From contig NZ_JACB01000006.1 of assembly GCF_000520975.1 (NCBI RefSeq), positions 186,001 to 250,000 of the forward strand: a DNA stretch of 64,000 nucleotides, written 5' to 3'. The translations under genes and the position numbers were made by a program. Source of the stretch: Aquimarina megaterium XH134 (GTDB lineage Bacteria; Bacteroidota; Bacteroidia; Flavobacteriales; Flavobacteriaceae). Positions 50,781 through 61,433 of the stretch are shown one piece after another (the stretch's first letter is position 1; each line of letters opens with the position of its first letter). The notes under the pieces are model-generated. The model saw only the letters and a list, made by a program, of their open reading frames with translations. It was not told the origin of the DNA and ran no database searches.

Positions 50781-52583
50781 ATGAAACTAGTACAGTTATT
50801 AATTGTAATACTATGTGTTCAATTCAACTTCTCTCAATCAAAAAACCAATATCGCATATCTTTTGAAAATGCTGTTCATCATGAAGCTAAAATACAAGCT
50901 ACATTTTCTGATCTAAAAACAGCCACTATTTCTTTGCGAATGAGCAGAACATCACCTGGGAGATATGCCCTACATGAATTTGCCAAGAATGTTTATGATG
51001 TAACGATTACAGACAGTCAAGGTAAAAAAGTTATGGTTACCCGCCCTAATCCTCATCAATGGGATGTTTCTGGTCATGACGGTACAATTAAAGTATCTTA
51101 TACGCTATTTGCAGATCGTGGAGACGGGACGTATTCTCAAATTGATGAAACCCATGCACATCTTAATATTCCTGCTACTTTTATGTTTGCTCCAACGCTA
51201 AAAGACAGAGCTGTAGAAGTAACTTTTAATACTAGAAAAGATCTAAACTGGAAGATTGCCACGCAGCTTTTCCCTGTTGGAAATCATAAATATACAGCTC
51301 CTAATCTACAGTATTTTATGGATAGCCCTGTAGAAATTAGTAATCACTCACTAAAAGCATTTACTGTTAAATCCGAAGATTCAGAATACACCATACAATT
51401 TGCATTACACCACTTGGGAACCGAAGAAGAAGCTAATACTTATTTTGAAAAAGTTAAAAAAATAGTACTACAAGAGAAAGAAGTGTTTGGAGAATATCCA
51501 AAATTTGACAACGGAACCTATACTTTTTTGGCTTGTTATATGCCCAATGTGTCTGGCGATGGAATGGAACATAGAAACTCTACTATCCTAACCAGTACTC
51601 GCAGTCTTGCCAAAGAGGGAATGGATAGAAATATAGGAACTGTTTCTCATGAATTTTTTCATGCGTGGAATGTAGAACGTATACGTCCAAAAACATTAGA
51701 GCCTTTCGATTTTGAAGCCGCTAATATGTCTGGAGAATTATGGTTTGCAGAAGGATTTACCAGTTATTATACTGGATTAATTTTATGCAGAGCAGGTATC
51801 ATAAGCCAGGAAAAATATATTGAAGGACTAGCCAGATCGTATAATTATGTATGGAATTCTCCTGCCAGAGCCTATTTTAATCCTACAGAGATGAGTTACC
51901 AAGCTCCTTTTGTAGATGCTGCAACATCCGTAGATCCTGTAAATAGAGGAAATACATTTATCTCTTACTATTCCTATGGCAGTATGCTAGGGTTAGCCCT
52001 GGATTTATCTCTAAGAAACTATAAAGACCATCTTACTCTAGATGACTATATGAAGCTTGTTTGGCAAAAATATGGAAAGACTGAAGTCCCATACACAGAA
52101 GAACATCTGTTAACTACACTACAGGAATATGCAGGAGAGTCGTTTGCTAATGAGTTCTTTACTAAATATATCAATAATAGCCAGGTTCCCGATTATAAAA
52201 CTCTATTTGCTAGTTTTGGAATTTCAGTGGTTAACAATCCTAAAAAGGTCTACTTTGCAGGAGTACCCATAAAGTATGAAAATAACAATGCTTTTATCTC
52301 TGATTATCCCAAAAAGGAGTCTCCTGCTTATATAACGGGATTAGATAAAGATGATGTTATTCTAACGATAGATAAAGATGCTATTACAGATGAAAAACAA
52401 TTAGCTGAGATACTAAAAAAGTATACCCCTGGCGAAAAAGTAACGATAACCTACAAAAGGTTAGGTAAGGAAGTAAAAACTGAAATGACTTTTACTGCAC
52501 ATCCAGATGTTGAAACCAAATTACTACAAAACGCTAGTAAAGAAGCTATAAATAAACGTGAAAACTGGTTAAAAGCTAAATAA
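50781..52583 (+). CDS. M61 family glycyl aminopeptidase with PDZ domain
   Basis: About 600 residues from the ATG at 50781, which gives a clean signal peptide (MKLVQLLIVILCVQFNFSQ). The zinc motif HEFFHAWNVERIRP is near residue 290, with the distal Glu in GELWFAEGFTSYYTG. A C-terminal PDZ domain is at about 505-580 (ITGLDKDDVILTIDKDAITD). M61 enzymes take N-terminal Gly or Ala from peptides in the periplasm. The GNAT gene is 6 bases downstream. Confidence 0.93.
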   Translation: MKLVQLLIVILCVQFNFSQSKNQYRISFENAVHHEAKIQATFSDLKTATISLRMSRTSPGRYALHEFAKNVYDVTITDSQGKKVMVTRPNPHQWDVSGHDGTIKVSYTLFADRGDGTYSQIDETHAHLNIPATFMFAPTLKDRAVEVTFNTRKDLNWKIATQLFPVGNHKYTAPNLQYFMDSPVEISNHSLKAFTVKSEDSEYTIQFALHHLGTEEEANTYFEKVKKIVLQEKEVFGEYPKFDNGTYTFLACYMPNVSGDGMEHRNSTILTSTRSLAKEGMDRNIGTVSHEFFHAWNVERIRPKTLEPFDFEAANMSGELWFAEGFTSYYTGLILCRAGIISQEKYIEGLARSYNYVWNSPARAYFNPTEMSYQAPFVDAATSVDPVNRGNTFISYYSYGSMLGLALDLSLRNYKDHLTLDDYMKLVWQKYGKTEVPYTEEHLLTTLQEYAGESFANEFFTKYINNSQVPDYKTLFASFGISVVNNPKKVYFAGVPIKYENNNAFISDYPKKESPAYITGLDKDDVILTIDKDAITDEKQLAEILKKYTPGEKVTITYKRLGKEVKTEMTFTAHPDVETKLLQNASKEAINKRENWLKAK

Positions 52584-52589
52584 TATACA

Positions 52590-53129
52590 ATGAATATAAC
52601 GTACACTGTTATTAGTTCTGAAGTAGAATTGCAACAGATTTTAGTGCTTCAGCGTGATAATCTACCGATTTCAATTTCTCAAACAGAAAAAGAAGCAGAG
52701 GGTTTTGTTTCTGTGCAACATGATCTTGATATTCTAAGAAAAATGAATAGCAAACAACCTCATATCATTGCTAAGGACGGTGATAAAGTAGTTGGGTATG
52801 CATTGTGTATGTTAAAAGATTTTAAGGATGATATAGAACTCCTAAAACCTATGTTTTCTATCATCGAAAACCACTTAGATTCTTCGATATCCTATGTAAT
52901 AATGGGACAAGTATGTATTGATAAAGCCTATCGTAAACAAGGGATTTTTAGAGGTTTGTATCAAACCATGAAAACTGAATTACAAGACAAATACAATCTC
53001 TTAATCACCGAAGTAGCCTCAAATAATTCACGTTCTTTACAAGCACATTATGCCATTGGTTTTAAAACATTAATCACTCATGAATCAAATGGTATAGAAT
53101 GGCACCTTATTCATTGGAACTGGGCGTGA
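52590..53129 (+). CDS. GNAT family N-acetyltransferase
   Basis: 179 residues. The acetyl-CoA site is shown by VCIDKAYRKQGIFRGLYQTM (V-x-x-x-(R/Q)-x-x-G-x-(G/A)-like) and the terminal EVASNNSRSLQAHYAIGFKT. Substrate unknown. It shares a transcript with the M61 gene (gap 6 bases). Its last 23 bases overlap the 3' end of the convergent S9 peptidase gene. Confidence 0.88.
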   Translation: MNITYTVISSEVELQQILVLQRDNLPISISQTEKEAEGFVSVQHDLDILRKMNSKQPHIIAKDGDKVVGYALCMLKDFKDDIELLKPMFSIIENHLDSSISYVIMGQVCIDKAYRKQGIFRGLYQTMKTELQDKYNLLITEVASNNSRSLQAHYAIGFKTLITHESNGIEWHLIHWNWA

Positions 53130-55953
53130 TACTAGACGCTCTTCTATTCTCTAAACCATATCCTAAGTCTTTTCCTTTTTGTACTCTGGGAATACCCTTG
53201 GTCATCCATTTAGGAGCAGGCTCACCTTTTAAATAATAATCAAAAAACTGCATCATTCTGATAGAAAGGTCCTGCTTGTTTTTTACTTTTTTCAGATTAT
53301 GGGCTTCCTCATTATACACCAGTAGCCATACCGGTTTTTGTAATCTGCGCATTCCCATAAACATTTCTATACCTTGATAATAAGGTACTGCCCCATCGTT
53401 GTCATTATGCATCATTAGTAATGGAGTTTCTATTTTAGGGATACCAAAAAGTGGTGAGTTTTCAATATAAAGATCAAATCCATCCCATAGATTTTTACCT
53501 AGTCTACTTTGTGTTCTTTCGTATTGAAATGCTCTACTCAATCCCGATTTCCATCTGATTCCTCCATAAGCAGAAGTCATATTACTTACTGGAGCACCAG
53601 CCATTGCTGCCTTAAACTTATTAGTAACGGTTACCAGATATGCCACCTGATATCCGCCCCAGCTTTGCCCTTGTATTCCTATATTATCTCTATCTATATA
53701 TCCCAATTCTTCTAATGCTTCTACTCCCGAAACTATACAATTATATGCACTGGCTCCTGGTTTACCTTCGTCATATACGATATCAGGAACAAACATGATA
53801 TAATCATTACTTACCAAATAGGATGGGTTTACAATAGAAGCACTGGGTCTGGGCATATGATAACTACGATAGCTATCGGATCGTTTTTCATAAAAATAAG
53901 TGATCAAAGGGTATTGTCTTGAAGGGTCAAAATCTTCGGGTTTATAAATAATACCCTCTAGTTTTTTACCATCGTATGTTTTCCATGAAAATAACTCTGC
54001 AGTTCCCCATTTAAAATCTTTTTGATGTGGATTTACTACTGTTATTCTCTCAGAATTTTGAAAAGTATTTGTAGTTATATAAAGATCAGAAAATGTAGTG
54101 AAGTTTTGTTTTCTATAGCTATACACTTCGGCATTCTTTGCTTTTTTATAAGAGCTAATACGAAATTCTGAAGGCCTGATTTTTTCAATCAATTTTCCTT
54201 TTCGCAAAGTATACAACCCAGAAGCTTTTGTTACTTTATCAAAACTCGTAATGAGTAATTCTTTATTACAATATGTTGCTTTGTTTTTTTGTTCAGGGTC
54301 CAACATTTCTGTTCTATACTCAACATTGTTTTTCCTTCCGTTTTGCGTAAGATTTATTGGTTTTTCTTTTCCAGAAAGAGAAACTTGCCAAATATCAAAT
54401 TTATCATAAATCAATGCGTTTCCTCTTGAATCAAATCCCCCAAAACCATAAGGAGAGGGTAGAGAAGGATGATCATCATCTTCATCATAAAATGCTACAT
54501 CCAACTCGTTGGTAAGGTTTGTTTTTTTCAATGCAGATAAATCAATCGAAAACCAATGTTTTTCTTTCATGTCATAATGCAAAGCATATTGTCCATCTGG
54601 AGAAAGAATAGGCTGTCTCCCTTTGTTTTTAAGAATCAAATGTTTATTTCCTGTATTGGTATTAATCACATAATAATCTTTTGTCCATGGATAATCCCAC
54701 GACCGCATTATATCATATGGAGATGTTGTTGCCCCTATTATATATTGTTGTTCCTTATTTTTATCAAAATTTAGCGTTTCGATAGTGTGATCCTGAATAT
54801 GAACATATTGGTTAGATTTGGTATCATAGTATGATAAAAATGCTTTTTTATTAAGTTGTTCAAACTTTGATTTCTGTTCTGGCTGAATCAATTTATCCTG
54901 CCAGTTCCAAACATCTACCTGTGGTATTTCATCTTTTAATAATGTAGTATCTTTTGAGTATACTACTTTTGGCTTTGAATAAAAATATAACCTATCTCCA
55001 TTATCAGAGAAAAAAGGCGTTTGATCTTTACTCAATTCCCAGTTCTCTCTAAGGTTTTTATCCGGAGTATTTACAAGCTCTTGCAGTTTACTATTTTTAT
55101 AATAATACAACTCAAACCTTAAGGAGTCTATTGCCGTAGAATCAACTGCAGATAGATAGACAAATTGATTTCCATCTTTATATACTGCCAGTTTATCATA
55201 AATATATTTTGTAGTATCAATAGCTATTTTTGCTCCAGACGTTAAGTTATACTCATAAACTCCAATATCTTTTTGTTTATCCTTTTTATTTTTTAACGTA
55301 TAATAAAATGTTTTTCCTTTCTCGGGTAGAATAAAATCTTTTATTTGATGAATCGTATCTTTTTGTTTTGTTTTTAGATTGTAAACCAAGGCATAATTCT
55401 GTTTAAATGCCATTGGAGCATTGTTGTCTATACTATCGTTTTTTTGTTCGGATAGGTTTTTTTTCTTTCCTATTCTCTTTTTTACTTTTTTAAAATTTTC
55501 AACGACCAACCAACCTTCTTGTTTTTTAGGCATTTTATATTTCTTCACCCTTAAGATAGAATCATAAATAGTATTATTTTTTACATCATAGATAAACAAT
55601 CCATCTTTAGTTCTATCCTCTTTTTTTATTTCTTTCTTTTTCTCTGTTCTGGTGAGTTGATATTTAGGTCTTTTCTTAAAAACTACATAGTTTTCATCTG
55701 AGGATATTGAAGTATCATATCCATTAGGGTACTTAAATTTAGTTTTATTTTGAGTATTATATATCTCTATATAGCCGTCTCCTCTTTTGGTATTGGTTTC
55801 AATAGTAGATACAATTAATTTCCCTTTATCTGATACTTTAACATCAGTAATATTTTTCCATAAATCGTAGTCAGCATGAGTCAACGTTTTTTTCTGAGCA
55901 GAAATCAATGAGGTGCTTAGTATAACTACAAAGGTGATTAGTCTTTGAATCAT
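53107..55953 (-). CDS. S9 family prolyl oligopeptidase-type peptidase
   Basis: About 948 residues from the ATG at 55953, which gives the signal peptide MIQRLITFVVILSTSLISAQ; an upstream ATG at 56016 only adds 21 unlikely residues. A long beta-propeller (about 40-690) is followed by the alpha/beta hydrolase domain with catalytic Ser in NIGIQGQSWGGYQVAY, Asp in MHNDNDGAVPYYQG and His in NEEAHNLKKVKN. It degrades peptides in the periplasm. Convergent with the GNAT gene. Confidence 0.92.
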   Translation of the reverse strand: MIQRLITFVVILSTSLISAQKKTLTHADYDLWKNITDVKVSDKGKLIVSTIETNTKRGDGYIEIYNTQNKTKFKYPNGYDTSISSDENYVVFKKRPKYQLTRTEKKKEIKKEDRTKDGLFIYDVKNNTIYDSILRVKKYKMPKKQEGWLVVENFKKVKKRIGKKKNLSEQKNDSIDNNAPMAFKQNYALVYNLKTKQKDTIHQIKDFILPEKGKTFYYTLKNKKDKQKDIGVYEYNLTSGAKIAIDTTKYIYDKLAVYKDGNQFVYLSAVDSTAIDSLRFELYYYKNSKLQELVNTPDKNLRENWELSKDQTPFFSDNGDRLYFYSKPKVVYSKDTTLLKDEIPQVDVWNWQDKLIQPEQKSKFEQLNKKAFLSYYDTKSNQYVHIQDHTIETLNFDKNKEQQYIIGATTSPYDIMRSWDYPWTKDYYVINTNTGNKHLILKNKGRQPILSPDGQYALHYDMKEKHWFSIDLSALKKTNLTNELDVAFYDEDDDHPSLPSPYGFGGFDSRGNALIYDKFDIWQVSLSGKEKPINLTQNGRKNNVEYRTEMLDPEQKNKATYCNKELLITSFDKVTKASGLYTLRKGKLIEKIRPSEFRISSYKKAKNAEVYSYRKQNFTTFSDLYITTNTFQNSERITVVNPHQKDFKWGTAELFSWKTYDGKKLEGIIYKPEDFDPSRQYPLITYFYEKRSDSYRSYHMPRPSASIVNPSYLVSNDYIMFVPDIVYDEGKPGASAYNCIVSGVEALEELGYIDRDNIGIQGQSWGGYQVAYLVTVTNKFKAAMAGAPVSNMTSAYGGIRWKSGLSRAFQYERTQSRLGKNLWDGFDLYIENSPLFGIPKIETPLLMMHNDNDGAVPYYQGIEMFMGMRRLQKPVWLLVYNEEAHNLKKVKNKQDLSIRMMQFFDYYLKGEPAPKWMTKGIPRVQKGKDLGYGLENRRASSITPSSNE

Positions 55954-56072
55954 ATGTAAGGTTTTAACATTAGAGTGATTAATATGCTCTCGAAAAGTAT
56001 AAAACCTTTTTACCAAAAAAGGCTGTTTAACATAATTTTATCTAAAAATCAATGATTTAGATTAACTATCAC

Positions 56073-56936
56073 TCAATTATTAATCATTTCCAAAAATTTA
56101 CCTATATATTCTTTTTCGTAATCAAATAGTGCTTTAATATGCTTGCCCTTTACTTTCCAAAATTCGGTATTATCTTTATTTGAAGATTCGTATAGTTTTT
56201 CACCCAATTTATATGGAACTTGTTTGTCATTATGACTGTGTATTACCAATACAGGTTTTTTGATTTTTTTGATTTCTTTTTCTGCAGGAAAATCATTATT
56301 CATTAACAAAGGTACAAGTGCTTTAAAGTTTTCCATATGTAATGCATTTGCATATACTTTTCCGATATCAGGAAAGGAACTAAACGTACCTTCTACAATA
56401 AGACCATCTATTTTCTCTTGTCTTTCTGCGGCATTCATGATTGCAAAAGCACCTCCTAATGATTGTCCCCAAATAATGATAGGAGTGTCTACAACATCTT
56501 CATGCTTTATTATTTCATCAAAAACATAAAGAGCATCTTTTTTTAGTTGTACAGAATTATCTGCTGTTCCTGTAGATTTACCAAAATTTCTTCGCTCAAA
56601 ATTAAATACCTGAAACCCCTTATTTAATATTGATTTATAATATTTCTGAGATGACATTAAATGCATTCCTTTTCCCGAATAATGTATAATTGTTCCTATA
56701 GGAGGAATAGAGGAATCTGGCTTAAAAAGCACTGCATGAATCTTTACATTTTTATCTATCTCATAATAATATTCTTGATGAGCATACTCGGTTTGAAAAC
56801 TATCATATGCAAGCCCATTAGTTTTATATATCATTGTATCAGTAAATCTCGAAAATCGAATCCACAAAACAGTTATAATGAGAATAGAAATAATGGTTAC
56901 CGCCAACCATTTTATTGTTTTTACTATTTTTTTCAT
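56073..56936 (-). CDS. alpha/beta hydrolase
   Basis: 287 residues with an N-terminal membrane helix (about 10-28, LAVTIISILIITVLWIRFS). Catalytic Ser in IIWGQSLGGAFAIMNA, Asp in VIHSHNDKQVPYKLG and His in KVKGKHIKALF. This is the family of membrane-anchored hydrolases that includes serine aminopeptidase S33-like proteins; substrate unknown. Confidence 0.86.
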   Translation of the reverse strand: MKKIVKTIKWLAVTIISILIITVLWIRFSRFTDTMIYKTNGLAYDSFQTEYAHQEYYYEIDKNVKIHAVLFKPDSSIPPIGTIIHYSGKGMHLMSSQKYYKSILNKGFQVFNFERRNFGKSTGTADNSVQLKKDALYVFDEIIKHEDVVDTPIIIWGQSLGGAFAIMNAAERQEKIDGLIVEGTFSSFPDIGKVYANALHMENFKALVPLLMNNDFPAEKEIKKIKKPVLVIHSHNDKQVPYKLGEKLYESSNKDNTEFWKVKGKHIKALFDYEKEYIGKFLEMINN

Positions 56937-57062
56937 AAGTGTAATTTTTAATTAATGACACAAATGAAAAGAACTCGGTATTCTGAAAAAAAATAAAGTT
57001 ATCGCTACTTACTTTTTGTGGTAAACAAATACATTTTGGGGTGAAATACTATTAACTCTTGG

Positions 57063-57881
57063 CTAATTAATAGTGTTTTTTACAGATGTAAAGTATGTTT
57101 TTGATACAGGAATATAGTCTTCAATATTTTTTAACTGAAGTTTTGCATTTTGAGCATTTCCTTTTAATAAAATAATAAAATCTGGATTAATTAAATATGA
57201 CCTATGTGCTTTGATTAAGGATGAAAGCTGTTTTTCTATATTTGTTAAGGTATTTCTAAGCATTTTCTCTTTCAATAATTCTTCTTCTACATAATATATA
57301 TACACATAATTATCTTCAGATCTAACATAGACGATAGATGTTTCTTCTACAGAAAACAACTCCTTTTTTAATGTACCTTTCAACTTAATTTTTGATTGTT
57401 CGACAGGAGGTTTTCTCTTTTCTGACATCACATTATTCATCGATTTGTAATAGCTTCTCAATAAAACCGTGACTACAAACATAATGACACCAAATCCGAG
57501 AAACACCATTTTAAACCAGTTTAAAAACAAAATTAAAGTAAGTCGTTCTGGTGTTTTATTGATAATCACTTCTGTGTAGAAAAAAGCAATTATAATGGCG
57601 ATAATTATAAAAAATAAGCAAAAAATCAGTTCTTCTATCCATTTCCAGATTTTGAAACGTAAGTAATATCCATTAGAAAAAATTACAGCAATCAAATAGG
57701 TGAAAAATATAATAACTCCATATCCTGTAAAGTAGAGGGTTTTAAAAGGACTTGTAAAATTATTAGATCCTAATGGGTGTAGAAAAACAATAATAAACAC
57801 TACTATTATGCCTAGAATGGCAGCAATCAAAAAGTGGTATCTAAACGATATTGAATATGGACATGATTTATTTAAAAGCAT
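57063..57881 (-). CDS. LytTR-type transcriptional regulator with membrane domain
   Basis: 272 residues. Four transmembrane helices (about 15-35, 48-68, 82-102, 118-142) precede a C-terminal LytTR DNA-binding domain (about 170-270) with VYVRSEDNYVYIYYVEEELL and AHRSYLINPDFII. It lacks the histidine-kinase partner and the receiver domain, so sensing probably takes place through the membrane part. Target genes unknown. Its start is at the foot of the atpDC terminator. Confidence 0.9.
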   Translation of the reverse strand: MLLNKSCPYSISFRYHFLIAAILGIIVVFIIVFLHPLGSNNFTSPFKTLYFTGYGVIIFFTYLIAVIFSNGYYLRFKIWKWIEELIFCLFFIIIAIIIAFFYTEVIINKTPERLTLILFLNWFKMVFLGFGVIMFVVTVLLRSYYKSMNNVMSEKRKPPVEQSKIKLKGTLKKELFSVEETSIVYVRSEDNYVYIYYVEEELLKEKMLRNTLTNIEKQLSSLIKAHRSYLINPDFIILLKGNAQNAKLQLKNIEDYIPVSKTYFTSVKNTIN

Positions 57882-57885
57882 AAAA

Positions 57886-57913
57886 AATCCCTATTAAATT
57901 ATTAATAGGGATT
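57886..57913 (-). terminator. terminator of atpD-atpC
   Basis: Stem AATCCCTATT (57886-57895) with AATAGGGATT (57904-57913), minus-strand T-run of six. It lies 37 bases after the atpC stop and touches the start of the LytTR gene. Confidence 0.85.
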
Positions 57914-57949
57914 AAATATATAATAAAAAAACCTTAATTAAGTACTGTG

Positions 57950-58228
57950 CTAATCTGCAAGTACAATAACCTTATTATCTTTCATTTCGATAGTTCCCGA
58001 GGTAATAGAAAGTAGTGTTGCTCCATTTCCACCTTTGGTGAATTTATCAGCAACTTCTTCTTCTAGATTCATCTCACCATACACTTTTACATCTCCTTTT
58101 CCTAGTAAAGAAACAATAGGTGCGTGATTATCTAACATCTGAAACTCTCCATTTATTCCTGGCACCGCAACCGAAGTTACTTCACCGCTAAATAATATTG
58201 CTTCTGGAGTTACTATTTCTAAATACAT
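57950..58228 (-). CDS. atpC: ATP synthase F1 epsilon subunit
   Basis: 92 residues, short because it holds only the beta-sandwich domain (MYLEIVTPEAILFSGEVTSV, GEFQMLDNHAPIVSLLGKG) and lacks the C-terminal helical hairpin of E. coli epsilon; this short form is usual in Bacteroidota. It links F1 with the rotor. Follows atpD in a two-gene unit. Confidence 0.95.
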   Translation of the reverse strand: MYLEIVTPEAILFSGEVTSVAVPGINGEFQMLDNHAPIVSLLGKGDVKVYGEMNLEEEVADKFTKGGNGATLLSITSGTIEMKDNKVIVLAD

Positions 58229-58322
58229 ATTTTTAAGTATTGAGTATTGAGCAATTAGTATTTAGACAATAATGAGAAAGAAATTAATCTCACTACTCAA
58301 TTACTAACTCCTCACTACTGTT

Positions 58323-59849
<1,527 letters not shown>

Positions 59850-59916
59850 TTAGTATTTAACTATGTTAAAAAAATCAAGTACTCAACCATACTGAATACT
59901 AGCTTTTTTCAGGCTG

Positions 59917-59924
59917 CAAATATA
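59917..59924 (-). promoter_or_regulatory. -7 element of atpD
   Basis: TATATTTG on the minus strand, 86 bases before the atpD start. The nearest TTG upstream is 25 bases away, a bit too far. Confidence 0.5.
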
Positions 59925-60103
59925 GTCTTTTAAAATGAAAAAAATAACTCAATTTCTTTAGTTTTTTTTAAGTAGTACTTTACTTCTTTTTTCTACTCCC
60001 ATAACATCTCTTTTTTTATGGTTATATGGCAGGTTTGAATTGTTTGAATGAATTAGTTTTTCGAAATAAATATTTATCCTTATTTTTAGATAAAACTCAT
60101 TAA

Positions 60104-61378
60104 ATGGAAACTTATGCAACAGCATTAAGCTATGCAATACCTGGCTTTATTGTACTTATACTTATCGAATATTTAATTAGTAGATGGAAAAAAATACCAG
60201 TTAATGAAGGTATGGATACAATTTCGAGTATTAGTTCTGGTATCACAAACACGCTCAAAAGCCTGATAGGCCTTACTGTTATTATTCTAAGCTACGAATG
60301 GATGGTTGAACATCTGGCTTTAATAGAAATTAAATCTACAATTTTGATATATATCTTAACCTTTATCGGGTTGGATTTTGTTGGCTATTGGTCTCACCGT
60401 TTTAATCATACTATTAATGTATTCTGGAACCGACATATTATACATCACAGTAGTGAAGAATTTAATTTAGCATGTGCTTTACGTCAAAATGTATCGGCAA
60501 TAGTTGCTATTTATTTTTTTCTATATATCCCATTAGCATTAGTTGGAATCCCTGCGCATATAGTTGCATTTGTTGCTCCTATTCATTTCTTTGCTCAATT
60601 TTGGTATCATACCCGACTAATTAACAAAATGGGGTTTTTAGAGCATATTATTGTTACTCCTTCTCATCACAGGGTTCATCATGCTATTAACGATGAATAT
60701 CTGGATAAAAACTATTCTGAAATATTCATTTTCTGGGATAAACTTTTTGGAACTTTTCAAGAAGAATTACCAGACAAACCACCGATTTATGGTGTGAAAA
60801 AGCCAGTAAATACCTGGAATCCTTTTTTTATCAATTTTATGCACATTTGGGGAATATTAAAAGATGCTTGGAGAACCCGAAATTGGCTTGATAAAATTAA
60901 GATATGGTTTATGCCAACAGGATGGCGACCAGAGGATGTAAAAGAAAAATATCCTATACAAATTATTACTAATCCTTATTCCCGACAAAAATATAAAACA
61001 GAAAGTTCATTGGTACTAAAATTGTGGTCATGGGTGCAGCTTGTAATTACAGTAGCACTTATGTATTACTTGTTGATTAGTGTTGGAGATCTGGAGTTTA
61101 TCCAAATTGTAAACTACTCTATCTTTCTAGGGGTATCAATATTTGCTTATACATCTCTAATGGATCGACATATAATTTCTTTGTTTGCAGAATGTATTAA
61201 GCTTGCAATGGGATTGTATTTTATACTTTACTATGGTAGTTGGTTTGATATTGATATCATTTTTCAGGGAGCTACATTTGTAGTTTTAGGATATATACTT
61301 ATATCTTTTTTACTTTCTATATATTTTCAATTAATAGAAAGAAATTATAATTCTCATTCTATTCGGCAAACAGCATAA
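60104..61378 (+). CDS. sterol desaturase/fatty acid hydroxylase family enzyme
   Basis: 424 residues, membrane-bound di-iron oxygenase. The eight-histidine set is visible in SHRFNHTINVFWNRHIIHHS (HxxxH and HxxHH) and SHHRVHHAI. It has about seven transmembrane helices, including four after the catalytic part (about 305-415). It resembles alkylglycerol monooxygenase and C-5 sterol desaturase-like bacterial proteins; the lipid substrate is unknown. Confidence 0.9.
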   Translation: METYATALSYAIPGFIVLILIEYLISRWKKIPVNEGMDTISSISSGITNTLKSLIGLTVIILSYEWMVEHLALIEIKSTILIYILTFIGLDFVGYWSHRFNHTINVFWNRHIIHHSSEEFNLACALRQNVSAIVAIYFFLYIPLALVGIPAHIVAFVAPIHFFAQFWYHTRLINKMGFLEHIIVTPSHHRVHHAINDEYLDKNYSEIFIFWDKLFGTFQEELPDKPPIYGVKKPVNTWNPFFINFMHIWGILKDAWRTRNWLDKIKIWFMPTGWRPEDVKEKYPIQIITNPYSRQKYKTESSLVLKLWSWVQLVITVALMYYLLISVGDLEFIQIVNYSIFLGVSIFAYTSLMDRHIISLFAECIKLAMGLYFILYYGSWFDIDIIFQGATFVVLGYILISFLLSIYFQLIERNYNSHSIRQTA

Positions 61379-61383
61379 AAAAA

Positions 61384-61410
61384 ACCCACTTTAGAGTATC
61401 TATAGTGGGT
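61384..61410. terminator. bidirectional terminator between convergent genes
   Basis: Stem ACCCACTTTAGA (61384-61395) with TCTATAGTGGGT (61399-61410), one mismatch, flanked by A/T-runs. It lies between the stop codons of the desaturase-like and SGNH genes. Confidence 0.8.
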
Positions 61411-61433
61411 CTTATTATTTTAGATTACACGTT

